This document shows positions 19,104 through 29,203 of a stretch of 64,000 nucleotides of DNA, one piece after another; within the stretch, counting starts at the first letter, position 1, and each line of letters starts with the position of its first letter. This DNA is from Actinoplanes sp. SE50/110. GTDB taxonomy: Bacteria > Actinomycetota > Actinomycetes > Mycobacteriales > Micromonosporaceae. The translations under genes and the position numbers were made by a program. Under the pieces are notes generated by a model that saw only the letters and a list, made by a program, of their open reading frames with translations, did no database searches and was not told where the DNA came from. The stretch lies in NCBI RefSeq assembly GCF_900119315.1, contig NZ_LT827010.1:91001-155000 (forward strand), given 5' to 3'.

Positions 19104-19913
19104 CGAACGCGGCCGGCGCGGGCGATCCTCGTCGTCGTCCTCGTCGCGCAGGTGGGCCGCCTCGGCGAGGCCGGCGATGCTGGCCGCGGCGACGACGCCG
19201 ACCGCGGCGGCCGGCTGCGGGCCGGTGTGCGTGCCGTTCTTCTTCGCCTTCCGCTCGCGGAGGATCTCGATGAAGATCGGTAGCGCCGAGATCAGCACGA
19301 TGATCACGACGACCGGCAGGATGTAGTGGTCGATCTTGTCGCCGACCGCGTGGTAGATCTGCTTGGCCAGCGCGTAGCCGATCAGCAGCACACCGTCGGT
19401 CCAGATCACGCCGCCGACCACGTTCCACAGCAGGAACTGCCGGGCCGGCATGCCAAGGGTGCCGGCCACCGGGTTGAGGAATGTCCGCACCACGGGGATG
19501 AACCGGGCCAGCACCACCGCCTTGGCCGGCCCGAACTTCTGGAAGTAGTGCTCCGCCTTGTCCACGTACTCGCGCTTGAACAGCTTCGAGTCGGGACGCT
19601 CGAACATCCGGCGGCCGTACCGCGCGCCGAGGTAGTGCCCGAACTGCGCACCGGCGATCGCGCAGATCGGGGCGCCGATCAGCAGGCCGGCCAGCGAGAT
19701 CCGGGTGCCGTCGCCGAACAGCGCGTCAGCCACCGGCGAAGCCGCGATGCCCGCCAGGAACAGCAGCGAGTCGCCGGGGAAGAAGAAGCCGATCAGCAGG
19801 CCGGTCTCCGCGAAGAGGATGGCCCACACCCCGTAGAGGCCGAAGGTGTGCAGCAGTTGACTCGCGTCCAACGGGTTGAGGGCGAGCTGCTCGGTGAGCG
19901 CACGGATGTCCAC
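19092..19913 (-). CDS. DedA family membrane protein
   Basis: This 273-residue DedA/SNARE-associated (DUF4131-unrelated) membrane protein shows the family motifs: FFFPGDSLLFLAG near residue 45, the GxxxG-like GAQFGHYLGARYG, and the re-entrant signature ARFIPVVRTFLNPVAG at about 140-155. Four to five hydrophobic helices follow. Members act in lipid (undecaprenyl phosphate or phosphatidylethanolamine) flipping and membrane homeostasis in other bacteria. The C-terminus is charged and rich in Asp/Arg. The GTG start at 19913 has no obvious Shine-Dalgarno. Confidence 0.9.
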   Translation of the reverse strand: MDIRALTEQLALNPLDASQLLHTFGLYGVWAILFAETGLLIGFFFPGDSLLFLAGIAASPVADALFGDGTRISLAGLLIGAPICAIAGAQFGHYLGARYGRRMFERPDSKLFKREYVDKAEHYFQKFGPAKAVVLARFIPVVRTFLNPVAGTLGMPARQFLLWNVVGGVIWTDGVLLIGYALAKQIYHAVGDKIDHYILPVVVIIVLISALPIFIEILRERKAKKNGTHTGPQPAAAVGVVAAASIAGLAEAAHLRDEDDDEDRPRRPRSHRA

Positions 19914-20021
19914 GAGAAGCAGGGTACCGGCCCTCCGGTCGCCCTCACCTGTACGACCGCTGTGGATACCTTGTGCTGGTCACCGGCCCGGGGGCATCGG
20001 CGGACACCCCCGGGATCCGGC

Positions 20022-22514
20022 TCATAGACGCGGGTCGACCGGCTCCGACTCGGCCGCCAGGATGGCGAAGACCAGCTCGTGCACCCGCCACGACGGCGCG
20101 CCCTCGGCCAGCCGGTCGAGTGCCGCCAGGCCCAGCCCGTGCTCGCGCAGCGCCAGGTTCCGTTTCCGGCCCAGGTTGCGCTGCCGCAGCCGGGTGAGCT
20201 GCTCGGGCCGGGTGTACTCCGGGCCATAGATGATCCGTAGGTACTCCCGGCCGCGGCATTTCACGCCGGGCTGCACCAGCCGGCCCTTGCCGTCGACCGC
20301 GGCGAGACCGGCGAACGGCTTCACCACCATGCCCTCGCCGCCGGCCCCGGTCAGGGTCAGCCACCAGTCGGTGGCGGCCGCCTCAGCCGCCGGGTCGGCC
20401 AGGTCGACCACCATCCGCCGGGTCGGGGTGAACAGCTCCGGATCGGCGGCCACCAGACGGTCGGCGATCGCCAGGTGCCAACCGTGGTCCCTGGTCGCGT
20501 AGGTCGTCCCGGCGCCGGCCAGCACCGCGAACGGGGCGAGGGTGACGCCGGTCAGCCCGTCGGTCGGCTTCACGTACGACCGGTAGGCCGCCGAGTAGCC
20601 GTCGATCTCCGAGGAGCGCAGGGCGAGCCGGTCGCGCAGGGCGGCCACGTCCAGGCCGCGCCCGGCCACCTGGTCGACCACCGCCAGGGCGACCGGCAGC
20701 GCGGCCCGGCCGGCCGCGCCGACCCCGGCGTACTGCTCCCGGATCAGGCTGCCGGCCTTGGCCGACCAGGGCAGCAGCTCGGTGTCGAGCAGCAGCCACT
20801 CGGTCTCCAGCTCGGCCAGGACCGGCTCGATCGCGGCGCGCACCCGGGCCAGCAGCGGCTGGTCGAGCTCCGGCCCGAAGAACGGGCGACCGGTCCGGGT
20901 CCAGATCGCGTCACCGGTGCCGGATGCGGAGACCCGGACCACGGCCCGCGAGCCCATGTGCTTCTCCTCGCAGACCACCCGGTCGACGCCGGCCCCGCGC
21001 AGGTCGGCGAAGGCGGACGACGGGTGCTCCAGGTAACCCTCGACGGTCGAGCTGGAGCACGGCGCCATCGTCGGCGGCAGCCAGATCAGCGTTTCCGGAT
21101 CGACCGAGAAGCGACCCATCACCTCCAGGGCGGCGGCGGCGTTCTCGGCCGGGACGGTGGTCCGCCCGTACCCGTAATCGAGGTGCTTGCGGCCGGTGAC
21201 GTCGGCGATGTCGAGCCCGCGGTCCGGTTCGGCGACGGCCGTGAACAGCGGCCGGACCGGCGCGTAATACTCCTTGGCCGCCGGGGTGTCGACCAGCTCG
21301 CGCTCCGGCCAGCGCAGCGCCGTCAGGGCACCGCCGAAGACACAGCCGGTGTCCAGGCAGATGGTGTTGTTGAGCCACTCCGAGCGCGGGGTGGGCACGT
21401 GGCCGTAGACGACGGCGGCGGACCCGCGGTACTCCTGCGCCCACGGGTAGCGCACCGGCAGGCCGTACTCGTCGGTCTCGCCGGTCGTCTCGCCGTAGAG
21501 CGCGAAACTGCGCACCCGGCCCGAGGCCCGCCCCTGGTATGCCTCCTTCAGCCCGGCGTGCGCGACCACCAGCTTGCCGTCATCCAGCACGTAGTGGCTG
21601 ACCAGGCTCTCGATGAAGGTCCGCACCTCGGTGACGAACTCGGCCGGCTCGGCGGCCAGCTGCTCCAGTGTCTCGGGCAGGCCGTGGGTGAGCTGGACGT
21701 TGCGCCCGTTCAGCTTGCGGGCCAGCTTCTGCTCGTGGTTTCCCGGCACACAGATCGCGTGGCCGGCCGCCACCATGCCCATCACCAGACGCAGCACGCC
21801 GGGCGAGTCGGGCCCACGGTCGACCAGGTCACCGACGAAGACGGCGGTGCGGCCGGCCGGATGTGTCGCGTCGATCGGGCGGCCGGCCGCGTCCCGGATC
21901 AGCTCCCAGCCGAGCTTGCCGAGCAGCGTCTCCAGCTCGGCGCGGCAGCCGTGCACGTCACCGACGATGTCGAACGGGCCGTGCTCGTCGCGCCGGTCGT
22001 TGAACAGCTTCTCGTAGCGGATCTCGGCGGCCGCGATCTCCTCCGGGCCGCGCAGCACGTGCACCTTGCGGAACCCCTCGCGGGCCAGCTGCCCGAGCGA
22101 GCGTCGCAGGTCACGGTGCATCCGGGAAACGACCTGGCGGCCGAACGTCCGGTCCGGCCGGGCCTGCGTGCGCTCCCAGGCGAGCGCCTCGGGCACGTCC
22201 AGCACGATCGCGACCGGCAGCACGTCGTGCTCGCGGGCCAGCTTGATCAGGGCGGCCCGGCCGTGCGACTGCAGGTTGGTCGCGTCGACCACGGTGAGCC
22301 GGCCGGCCGCCAGCCGCTTGCCGGCGATGTAGTGCAGCGCGTCGAACGCCTCGGCGGAGGCGGCCTGGTCGTTCTCGTCGTCGGCGATCAGCCCGCGGAA
22401 GAAGTCCGAGGAGAGCACCTGGGTCGACGCGAAGTGGGAGCGGGCGAACGTCGACTTGCCGGATCCGGAGATGCCGACGAGCGCGACCAGGCTGAGCTCG
22501 GGAATGTCGATCAT
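20022..22514 (-). CDS. pnkp: Bacterial polynucleotide kinase-phosphatase-ligase Pnkp
   Basis: This 830-residue three-domain RNA-repair enzyme begins with an N-terminal 5'-kinase with P-loop GISGSGKST at residues 14-22. A central binuclear metallophosphatase follows (GDVHG, VFVGDLVDRGPDS, PGNHEQKLA). The C-terminal ligase-like nucleotidyltransferase has the Lys-containing motif EEKHMGSRAVV. Together they heal and seal ends of cleaved RNA; in characterised bacteria Pnkp pairs with Hen1. The ATG overlaps the hen1 stop as ATGA, so the two are coupled. Length and domain order match the family. Confidence 0.95.
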   Translation of the reverse strand: MIDIPELSLVALVGISGSGKSTFARSHFASTQVLSSDFFRGLIADDENDQAASAEAFDALHYIAGKRLAAGRLTVVDATNLQSHGRAALIKLAREHDVLPVAIVLDVPEALAWERTQARPDRTFGRQVVSRMHRDLRRSLGQLAREGFRKVHVLRGPEEIAAAEIRYEKLFNDRRDEHGPFDIVGDVHGCRAELETLLGKLGWELIRDAAGRPIDATHPAGRTAVFVGDLVDRGPDSPGVLRLVMGMVAAGHAICVPGNHEQKLARKLNGRNVQLTHGLPETLEQLAAEPAEFVTEVRTFIESLVSHYVLDDGKLVVAHAGLKEAYQGRASGRVRSFALYGETTGETDEYGLPVRYPWAQEYRGSAAVVYGHVPTPRSEWLNNTICLDTGCVFGGALTALRWPERELVDTPAAKEYYAPVRPLFTAVAEPDRGLDIADVTGRKHLDYGYGRTTVPAENAAAALEVMGRFSVDPETLIWLPPTMAPCSSSTVEGYLEHPSSAFADLRGAGVDRVVCEEKHMGSRAVVRVSASGTGDAIWTRTGRPFFGPELDQPLLARVRAAIEPVLAELETEWLLLDTELLPWSAKAGSLIREQYAGVGAAGRAALPVALAVVDQVAGRGLDVAALRDRLALRSSEIDGYSAAYRSYVKPTDGLTGVTLAPFAVLAGAGTTYATRDHGWHLAIADRLVAADPELFTPTRRMVVDLADPAAEAAATDWWLTLTGAGGEGMVVKPFAGLAAVDGKGRLVQPGVKCRGREYLRIIYGPEYTRPEQLTRLRQRNLGRKRNLALREHGLGLAALDRLAEGAPSWRVHELVFAILAAESEPVDPRL

Positions 22515-23872
22515 GCGGTCACCTCCGTCCGGGTGAAGAGAGCGAGCTGGGTGGGCGCCCCGGTGGTCTCGTCCGGGTCGCCGACGCCGCGGATGGTCAC
22601 CGTGTAGCCGTGGCGCTCCGCGACGTCCGCGGCCCAGGCCGCGAACTCCGCGCGGGTCCACTCGAACCGGTGGTCCGAATGGCGCATGCCGGAAAGACCC
22701 GCGTAGTGCACGTTGTACTCCACGTTCGGCGTGGTCACGACGACCGCGCCGGGGCGGGCCCGGCCGAACACGCTGGCCTCCAGAGCGGGCAGCCGGGGCG
22801 GGTCGACGTGCTCGATGACCTCCATCAGCACGGCCGCGTCGTAACCGGTGAGGCGATCGTCGTGATACGTCAGCGCGGTCTGGATGAGCTTGATCCGGTC
22901 GCGCTGCCGCTGCGGCATCCGCTCCAGCCGCAGCCGGCGGGCCGCCTGATCGAGCGCCCGGGAGGAGACGTCGGCGCCGACGATCTCGGTGAACCGGGAG
23001 TCCCTGAGCAGGGCGCTGAGCAGCGCGCCGGGACCGCAGCCCAGGTCGAGCACCCGGCTGGCCCCGGCCTCGGCCAGCGCCGCGAGCACCGCGTCCCGGC
23101 GCTGCTCGGCCAGCGGCGCCTTGCGGGCCACCGGCAGCTCGGCCTCCTCCTCGGTGGCCGGCTGGTCGGCGTCGAGCAGGTCCAGCGCGGTGGTCGCCAG
23201 CGACTTGCGGTGCGCCAGGTAGCGCCGGGCGATCAGCACCCGCTCCGGGTGGGTGGCGAGCCAACCGGCCCCGGAGCGCACCAGTTTCTCGATCTCGTCC
23301 GGGGCGACCCAGTAGTGCTTGCCGTCGTCCAGAACCGGGAGCAGCACGTAGAGGTGGTTGAGCGCGTCCGCGAGCCGCAGGGTGCCGGCCAGGCGCAGGT
23401 CGACATAGCGGCTGTCGCCGCCGAGCTCCGGCTCCAGCGGGATCGCGGAGGCGGTCACCGCCCAGCCGAGCGGGGCGAACAGGCGGGTGACCAGGTCGGC
23501 GCTGCCCCGCAGCACCGGCACGTGGATCTCCAGCGGGATCGCCTCGGCGGCCAGTTCCGGACGGTCCTTGGAGACGCCGCGCAGGGCGGTGCGGAACACC
23601 TTGGACAGGGCGCTGGCCAGCAGGCTGGAGGCGGCGTAGGGGCGATCGTTCACATACTGACTCAGCTCGAAGGCGTCGGCCCGGGCGCGCAGCCGCTGTG
23701 GATCGACGTCCAGCAGCAGCGCGGCGGTGCACCGGGCGTCGGTGGCCTCGGGATACATGACGTACGCCGTACCGGTGGGCATGTCGAACTCATGGACCCG
23801 GTCGGGATGCTTGACCAGCAGGTAGCCCAGGTCGGTCGCGGGCCGGTGGGTGGTCGTCACGGTGAGCAGCAC
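22511..23872 (-). CDS. hen1: 3'-terminal RNA ribose 2'-O-methyltransferase Hen1
   Basis: This 453-residue protein has a bacteria-specific N-terminal domain (about 1-245) and a C-terminal SAM methyltransferase domain. VLDLGCGPGALLSALL is motif I, and the Hen1 metal-binding signature EVIEHVDPPRL is present with a further His in HSDHRFEWTR. It 2'-O-methylates the 3' end of damaged RNA before Pnkp ligates it, so that the sealed site resists re-cleavage. It lies immediately upstream of and overlapping pnkp. The GTG start at 23872 could also be a GTG four codons later. Confidence 0.93.
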   Translation of the reverse strand: MLLTVTTTHRPATDLGYLLVKHPDRVHEFDMPTGTAYVMYPEATDARCTAALLLDVDPQRLRARADAFELSQYVNDRPYAASSLLASALSKVFRTALRGVSKDRPELAAEAIPLEIHVPVLRGSADLVTRLFAPLGWAVTASAIPLEPELGGDSRYVDLRLAGTLRLADALNHLYVLLPVLDDGKHYWVAPDEIEKLVRSGAGWLATHPERVLIARRYLAHRKSLATTALDLLDADQPATEEEAELPVARKAPLAEQRRDAVLAALAEAGASRVLDLGCGPGALLSALLRDSRFTEIVGADVSSRALDQAARRLRLERMPQRQRDRIKLIQTALTYHDDRLTGYDAAVLMEVIEHVDPPRLPALEASVFGRARPGAVVVTTPNVEYNVHYAGLSGMRHSDHRFEWTRAEFAAWAADVAERHGYTVTIRGVGDPDETTGAPTQLALFTRTEVTA

Positions 23873-23989
23873 GTGGTCGATGGTGGCAGCGCGACGGCAT
23901 CCGTGCGATCGAAATTGCCGAGCCTGTGGACAACTCTCGATGGGGAATTTGGCCGTGGGCGTCCCGCGCGGCCGCCGCGGCGGGTGGGG

Positions 23990-24175
23990 TCAGCGGTAGT
24001 CGTCGTCGAACTCGACGATGCGGTGCTGTTCCGCGGCGTCCCACTCGTTGGCCTCGGTGACCGACCAGGTTCCGGCGGGTTCGTCGTCCTGCCAGGAGGG
24101 GACGGCGATCACCGCCTGCTCGGCGGCGTCCACCTCGGGGGTTTCCACGTCGGCTTCCTCTGTCAGGCGGATCAT
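23990..24175 (-). CDS. Small acidic hypothetical protein, 61 aa
   Basis: The product is not recognised. It is a very acidic soluble peptide (MIRLTEEADVETPE..., ending IVEFDDDYR) with two Trp and no membrane segment. The ATG at 24175 is preceded by GGGAGCCGAGG, a good ribosome-binding site. It lies upstream of hen1 on the same strand with a gap of about 117 bp, so it could belong to the RNA-repair transcript, but no functional link is visible. Confidence 0.6.
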   Translation of the reverse strand: MIRLTEEADVETPEVDAAEQAVIAVPSWQDDEPAGTWSVTEANEWDAAEQHRIVEFDDDYR

Positions 24176-24487
24176 CCTCGGCTCCCTTCCCGTGCCGCCG
24201 GCTTCAGCTCCATGGTGCGCGCTTGCCCGCACTGATGCCGCACAAACCGGCACCACCCGCGGGGTTACCGACAGTGGCGACCGGCGAGGCCGGGCGGAGT
24301 GCCGAAGGTCGTGGTAACACCAGGGTTGTGGTGCCACAGCAGAACTCACGGGCCCCGGTTCGCCGGTAGTTCCCGGGCGAATATCGGACCGATTTCCGCT
24401 ACGCACGGCAACTGCGGAATACTGCCTGCTGGAGGACAGCGCGGTCCTGCCCTCTGCTGCCCGGATGAAAGAGCAAGGAGCGCACCG
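24176..24487. other. Divergent upstream region of fba
   Basis: These 312 bp precede fba on the plus strand and the small acidic-protein gene on the minus strand. Apart from the AAGGAG ribosome-binding site just before fba, no recognisable operator, riboswitch or gene is seen. Confidence 0.45.
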
Positions 24488-25513
<1,026 letters not shown>

Positions 25514-25538
25514 CTCTCTCGAAGTAGGCGTTTCGGCC

Positions 25539-25570
25539 GCGGCCGGTCCCCGATGGCGGGGACCGGCCGC
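25539..25570 (+). terminator. fba terminator
   Basis: GCGGCCGGTCCCC at 25539-25551 pairs with GGGGACCGGCCGC at 25558-25570 around a 6-nt loop, 26 bp after the fba stop. Confidence 0.85.
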
Positions 25571-25637
25571 TGTCGTCTTGCATGACTACGCAGCGGCGTG
25601 GGTACGATCGTCCAGTCTTGATCTAGGGGCGGTGATC

Positions 25638-26153
25638 GTGCTCACTATCGAGGGCTGGAAACCCGAGTGGCATCACGATGCCGAAGCCCTCGCCGCGACG
25701 CATCGACATATGTTCGTGCGGCTCATCGGACGAAAGTTGCGATCAAGCTGGCTGCTCTGGGATGTGGCGCAGCGAGGCTGGTTCGCCGACGGCCCGGTGA
25801 TCCTCGACTTCGGACTCAGTCGCGTAGAGATCACACACCGTAAGTTCGACGAGTGCGCGATCACCTGGGAGCAGATCGACATGTCGGTGCCGATCGACAT
25901 GTATGAGCATTTCGACTGGCGGGCCGACCCGCACGCCGCGCTGCGCCACGCCCGAGGTCGCCAGCTGCGCGCGGTCAACGCGATCGAACGCACCACGTCG
26001 GCGGACTGGCGGCCTCGGGTACTGCACGCGATCGAGTTCCTCTTCGACGGGGCGCGCCTCGCCATCTACAACGCGATGGACGAGAACGGCCTCACCGACG
26101 TACCGGAATCGGATCTCCCCCCGGTGCACTGGCGTCGCGTGCACATCGCCTGA
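25638..26153 (+). CDS. Hypothetical protein, ~171 aa
   Basis: The product is not recognised. It is a soluble, His- and Trp-rich protein (EGWKPEWHHDAEALAATHRHMF, WEQIDMSVPIDMYEHFDW). No signal peptide or membrane helix is seen. The start is uncertain: GTG 25638 is used because AGGGG lies about 8 bases upstream; the frame is open back to 25578. It is convergent with the LOG-family gene group, and its TGA lies inside a shared 13-bp palindromic terminator. Confidence 0.6.
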   Translation: MLTIEGWKPEWHHDAEALAATHRHMFVRLIGRKLRSSWLLWDVAQRGWFADGPVILDFGLSRVEITHRKFDECAITWEQIDMSVPIDMYEHFDWRADPHAALRHARGRQLRAVNAIERTTSADWRPRVLHAIEFLFDGARLAIYNAMDENGLTDVPESDLPPVHWRRVHIA

Positions 26154-26189
26154 CCCGGGGCCCGCCCCGGCGGGCAGGGCCCCGGGTCA
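26151..26189. terminator. Bidirectional terminator containing both stop codons
   Basis: TGACCCGGGGCCC at 26151-26163 and its exact complement at 26177-26189 flank a 13-nt loop. The first three bases are the stop of the plus-strand gene, and the last three are the stop of the minus-strand small gene. Confidence 0.85.
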
Positions 26190-26351
26190 GCCGTTGCTGC
26201 CGGTGGCGCCGTAGAACCGCGTCGCGCCGCTTTCGTAGCCGGTCGACGCCGGACCGTGGTAATCCGGGTCGCCGCTGTTGCGGCGGCGCCGGACGGCCAG
26301 GGTGGCGACCACGATGATCATCGGGACCGTGCGGAGGAGAACGAAGAACAT
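26187..26351 (-). CDS. Small single-pass membrane protein, 54 aa
   Basis: This short reading frame begins MFFVLLRTVPMIIVVATLAV, a clear hydrophobic helix followed by RRRR, then a polar tail ending ATGSNG. It lies 37 bp downstream of the LOG-family gene on the same strand and ends exactly in the shared terminator, which supports it being real. The start has no strong ribosome-binding site. Function unknown. Confidence 0.5.
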   Translation of the reverse strand: MFFVLLRTVPMIIVVATLAVRRRRNSGDPDYHGPASTGYESGATRFYGATGSNG

Positions 26352-26388
26352 CAGCCGGCTCGACAATCGGAAGCGGGCGCGGCGGGCG

Positions 26389-27576
26389 TCAGGTGGTGAG
26401 GGCGGTCATCGCCTCGTCGAGGGAGTCGGTGACGAGGATCAGGCCGGACTGGTCGCCGTGCGGGGAACGGGCCAGCAGGGTGCCCAGCAGGTCCACCACC
26501 GGCAGCTTGGCCCAGTGGTCGGCGCCGAGGAAGACGAACGCCCCGGACGGCCCGTCGGTGCGGTAGAACGTCTTGGTCGCCGCTTGGAACACCTCCTGCA
26601 CCGTCCCGGCCCAGCCGGGCGCGAAGACGATTCCGCCCCGGGACAGCCGCAGGATCGAATCCTCCCGCACGGCGTTGGAGAAGTACTTGCCGATCTGCCC
26701 GGCGAACAGGTTGGCCGGCTCGTGGCCGTAGAGCCAGGTCGGCAGTGCCAGCCCGCCGTACCGCAACCGGTCGGCGAGGTCGACGGCCGGCAGCGGGTAG
26801 GTGGCCCGGACGCCGAGCGCCGCCGCGGTGTACGGGTCGTGGTCACGGAAGTCGGGTGCGGGCACCAGCATGTCGATCGCCGCGGCCATCTCCCGCTCGG
26901 TGCGGGACGCGAAATACGCTCCCAGATTGGCCGCCTCCATCACGCCCGGGCCACCGCCGGTGACGATCAGCCGCCCGCCCTTGGCCAGCCGCCGGGCCAG
27001 CGTCGCGGCCATCCGGTACGCCTGCGACCCGCGCGCCTCGGCATGACCGCCCATGATCCCCACCGGGCCGGCCGTGCCGTGCGTGGCCGCCCACGCGGAC
27101 AGCGCCTTGCCCAGCGCATTGTCGATCCCGGCGTCGTGCAGCCGCTGCGCCAGCGCCTCACGGACGTCCGGCACCGCCCCGCCACGTGCCACGAAATGCC
27201 GGTAGACGACGGTGTCGTACATCCCGGCGAAGCCGCCCTCGGCGAATCCGGCGGCCAGGTCGTCGGGGGTGTAGAGCAGCGCCGGATGCGTCGGGTAGGG
27301 CAGGGTGCTGAACGGCGGCACGATGTGCGCGCCGCGGCGGATCAGGTCGACCTCGACCTCGGGGGAGACCAGCCGGCACCCGACGAACAGGGTGTCCCGC
27401 ACGTCGACAGTGGACAGGTCGGGGGGATTGCGGTCGAGACGAAGACCGAGAACGATCAGCCCGGCCAGGGTGTTCTTGACGAGGTGGGTGTCGAGCTCCT
27501 CGCGAGACTCGATCTCGAACTCGGTGGCGTCGAACGGCGCATCGCCGCCGAGCACCGGCTGTAGCGGATCCGGCAT
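26389..27576 (-). CDS. LOG family (lysine decarboxylase-like Rossmann) protein
   Basis: This 395-residue protein has a Rossmann fold of the LOG/TIGR00730 type in its C-terminal half (GGHAEARGSQAYRMAA, IVTGGGPGVMEAANLG, FAPGWAGTVQEVFQA). The canonical family motif is PGGxGTxxE; here it reads PGWAGTVQE, a variant with Trp for the second Gly. LOG proteins release cytokinin-type bases or cleave nucleotide monophosphates; this longer subtype has an extra ~150-residue N-terminal domain and unknown substrate. The ATG at 27576 is used. It is divergent from the ADP-ribosylglycohydrolase gene with a 123-bp gap. Confidence 0.8.
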   Translation of the reverse strand: MPDPLQPVLGGDAPFDATEFEIESREELDTHLVKNTLAGLIVLGLRLDRNPPDLSTVDVRDTLFVGCRLVSPEVEVDLIRRGAHIVPPFSTLPYPTHPALLYTPDDLAAGFAEGGFAGMYDTVVYRHFVARGGAVPDVREALAQRLHDAGIDNALGKALSAWAATHGTAGPVGIMGGHAEARGSQAYRMAATLARRLAKGGRLIVTGGGPGVMEAANLGAYFASRTEREMAAAIDMLVPAPDFRDHDPYTAAALGVRATYPLPAVDLADRLRYGGLALPTWLYGHEPANLFAGQIGKYFSNAVREDSILRLSRGGIVFAPGWAGTVQEVFQAATKTFYRTDGPSGAFVFLGADHWAKLPVVDLLGTLLARSPHGDQSGLILVTDSLDEAMTALTT

Positions 27577-27699
27577 GCCTCCATGGTGCTCCCGTCGTGC
27601 GAGCGGCGAACGCACACCCCGCCCGTCGGTATTCACGCCGGGAAATCCGCACGCCGGCCATTGATGCGCGATGAACAACGGGGAACCTAGAGTTGCACC

Positions 27700-28689
27700 A
27701 TGCGTGCTGCGTCGGGATCGATGTTCGGGCTGGCCTACGGCGATGCCCTGGGCAAGCCCACCGAGTTCATGGACTACTCGGCGATCGTGTCCCGATACGG
27801 CCCCGCGGGGCCGCGTCAGTTGCACGGCGAGCCGGCCCTGGTCACCGACGACACCCAGATGGCGCTGGCGGTCGGCGAGGCGCTGCTGGAGGTGCGCGTC
27901 CCCACCCCGGGCCGGCTGGAGCCGGTGCTCCGCCGCCGCTTCATGGCCTGGGCGTACAGCCCGGAGAACGACCGTGCCCCGGGGATGACGTGTCTGCGGT
28001 CGATCGGCGCGCTGGCCGACGGCCGGCCGTGGATCCAGGCCACCCAGACCGGCTCCAAGGGCTGCGGGGCGAACATGCGGGTCACCCCGGTCGGCCTGGT
28101 TCCCGGCCTGACCGACGACCAGCGGGCGGGCATCGCCCAGTTGCAGGCCGGGATGACGCACGGGCATCCGACCGCGCTCGCGGCGAGTGAGCTCACGGCG
28201 TACGCCGTCCATTGGCTTCGTGGCGGCCTTGCGCCGGCGCACCTGCTCGGCGCCCTCCGGGACCGCTGCGACGAGCAGCGCAAGATCTACCGCGGCGAGT
28301 GGCTCGGTGAGCTGTGGCGGCGGCCGCTGGTCGACTCGCCGGAGGAGTTCATCGCCCGCGGCTGGGACGAGTGTGCGGCCGCCCTGGATGCGGTCGCGGC
28401 CGGGCTCGCGACCGGATCCTCCGAGGGCGATCCGTGCCTGGTCACCGGCGCCGGCTGGATCGCCGAGGAGGCGCTGGCCACCGCGCTCTACTGCTACCTG
28501 ATCTCGCCGGACGAGCCGGTCGCGGTGCTCGGCCGGGCCGCCGCCTCGTCCGGCGACTCCGACTCGATCGCCTGCCTGGCCGGCGCGTTCGCCGGCGCCG
28601 CGCTCGGCCTCGGCGCCTGGCCGGCCGGCTGGCAGACGCAGATCGAGTACGCGGACCGCCTCCTCAAGCTGGGCACCACCTGGGACTGA
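27700..28689 (+). CDS. ADP-ribosylglycohydrolase family protein
   Basis: This 329-residue all-helical DraG/ARH-type protein binds two magnesium ions. It carries the N-terminal metal motif TDDTQMALAVG (about residues 49-59) and the C-terminal signature GDSDSIACLAGAFAGAALG (about 285-303). Such enzymes remove ADP-ribose from proteins, nucleic acids or small molecules, but the target here is unknown. The ATG lies 123 bp from the divergent LOG gene. It is followed after 35 bp by the DUF3151 gene, probably in the same transcript. Confidence 0.88.
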   Translation: MRAASGSMFGLAYGDALGKPTEFMDYSAIVSRYGPAGPRQLHGEPALVTDDTQMALAVGEALLEVRVPTPGRLEPVLRRRFMAWAYSPENDRAPGMTCLRSIGALADGRPWIQATQTGSKGCGANMRVTPVGLVPGLTDDQRAGIAQLQAGMTHGHPTALAASELTAYAVHWLRGGLAPAHLLGALRDRCDEQRKIYRGEWLGELWRRPLVDSPEEFIARGWDECAAALDAVAAGLATGSSEGDPCLVTGAGWIAEEALATALYCYLISPDEPVAVLGRAAASSGDSDSIACLAGAFAGAALGLGAWPAGWQTQIEYADRLLKLGTTWD

Positions 28690-28724
28690 CCGTGGGGCGC
28701 GACCGGGGCTGAAAGAATGGGTTC

Positions 28725-29147
28725 ATGCAGAACCTCCTTCCCGAGCCGCCGGCCACCCGACTCCCGGCCGACGCCGAAGCCGACCAGGCCCTCGCCGCCG
28801 CCGCGACCGCCGGCACCGACGAGGCGTCCAAGGCGGTCGCGGCGAAATACCCGGCCTACAGCGCGGTCTGGGCCCCGCTGGCCGCCGCCGCCCTCGCCGC
28901 CGGCGAGCCGGTGACCGCTTATGCCTATGCCCGCACCGGCTACCACCGGGGCCTGGACGCACTGCGCCGCAACGGCTGGAAGGGCCACGGCCCGGTGCCC
29001 TGGTCGCACGAGCCGAACCAGGGCTTCCTCCGCTGCCTGCACGTGCTGTCCCAGGCGGCCGCCGTGATCGGCGAGGCCGACGAGGCCGCCCGCTGCGCCC
29101 AGTTCCTGCGCGACAGCGACCCGGCCGCCGCCGACGCGCTCTCCTAG
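28725..29147 (+). CDS. DUF3151 family protein
   Basis: This 140-residue helical cytosolic protein occurs across actinobacteria (DUF3151), with the recognisable GYHRGLDALRRNGWKGHGPVPW segment and a TPR-like hairpin (AAALAAGEPVTAYAYARTGY). Function is not established in the family. It sits downstream of fba and the ADP-ribosylglycohydrolase as in related genomes, and ends at a hairpin terminator. Confidence 0.85.
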   Translation: MQNLLPEPPATRLPADAEADQALAAAATAGTDEASKAVAAKYPAYSAVWAPLAAAALAAGEPVTAYAYARTGYHRGLDALRRNGWKGHGPVPWSHEPNQGFLRCLHVLSQAAAVIGEADEAARCAQFLRDSDPAAADALS

Positions 29148-29168
29148 CAGACCGGTAGCGAGTGCCAC

Positions 29169-29201
29169 CGCACCCCGGTGATCACCGATCGCCGGGGTGC
29201 G
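29169..29201. terminator. Bidirectional terminator between DUF3151 and lipoprotein genes
   Basis: CGCACCCCGG at 29169-29178 and CCGGGGTGCG at 29192-29201 form a 10-bp stem. The convergent lipoprotein gene stops 3 bp beyond it. Confidence 0.75.
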
Positions 29202-29203
29202 GC

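Noticed and set aside
20475..22607. 710-codon plus-strand frame across pnkp
   Set aside because: It is a shadow of pnkp and hen1; the translation is rich in Gly/Arg/Asp with no domains.
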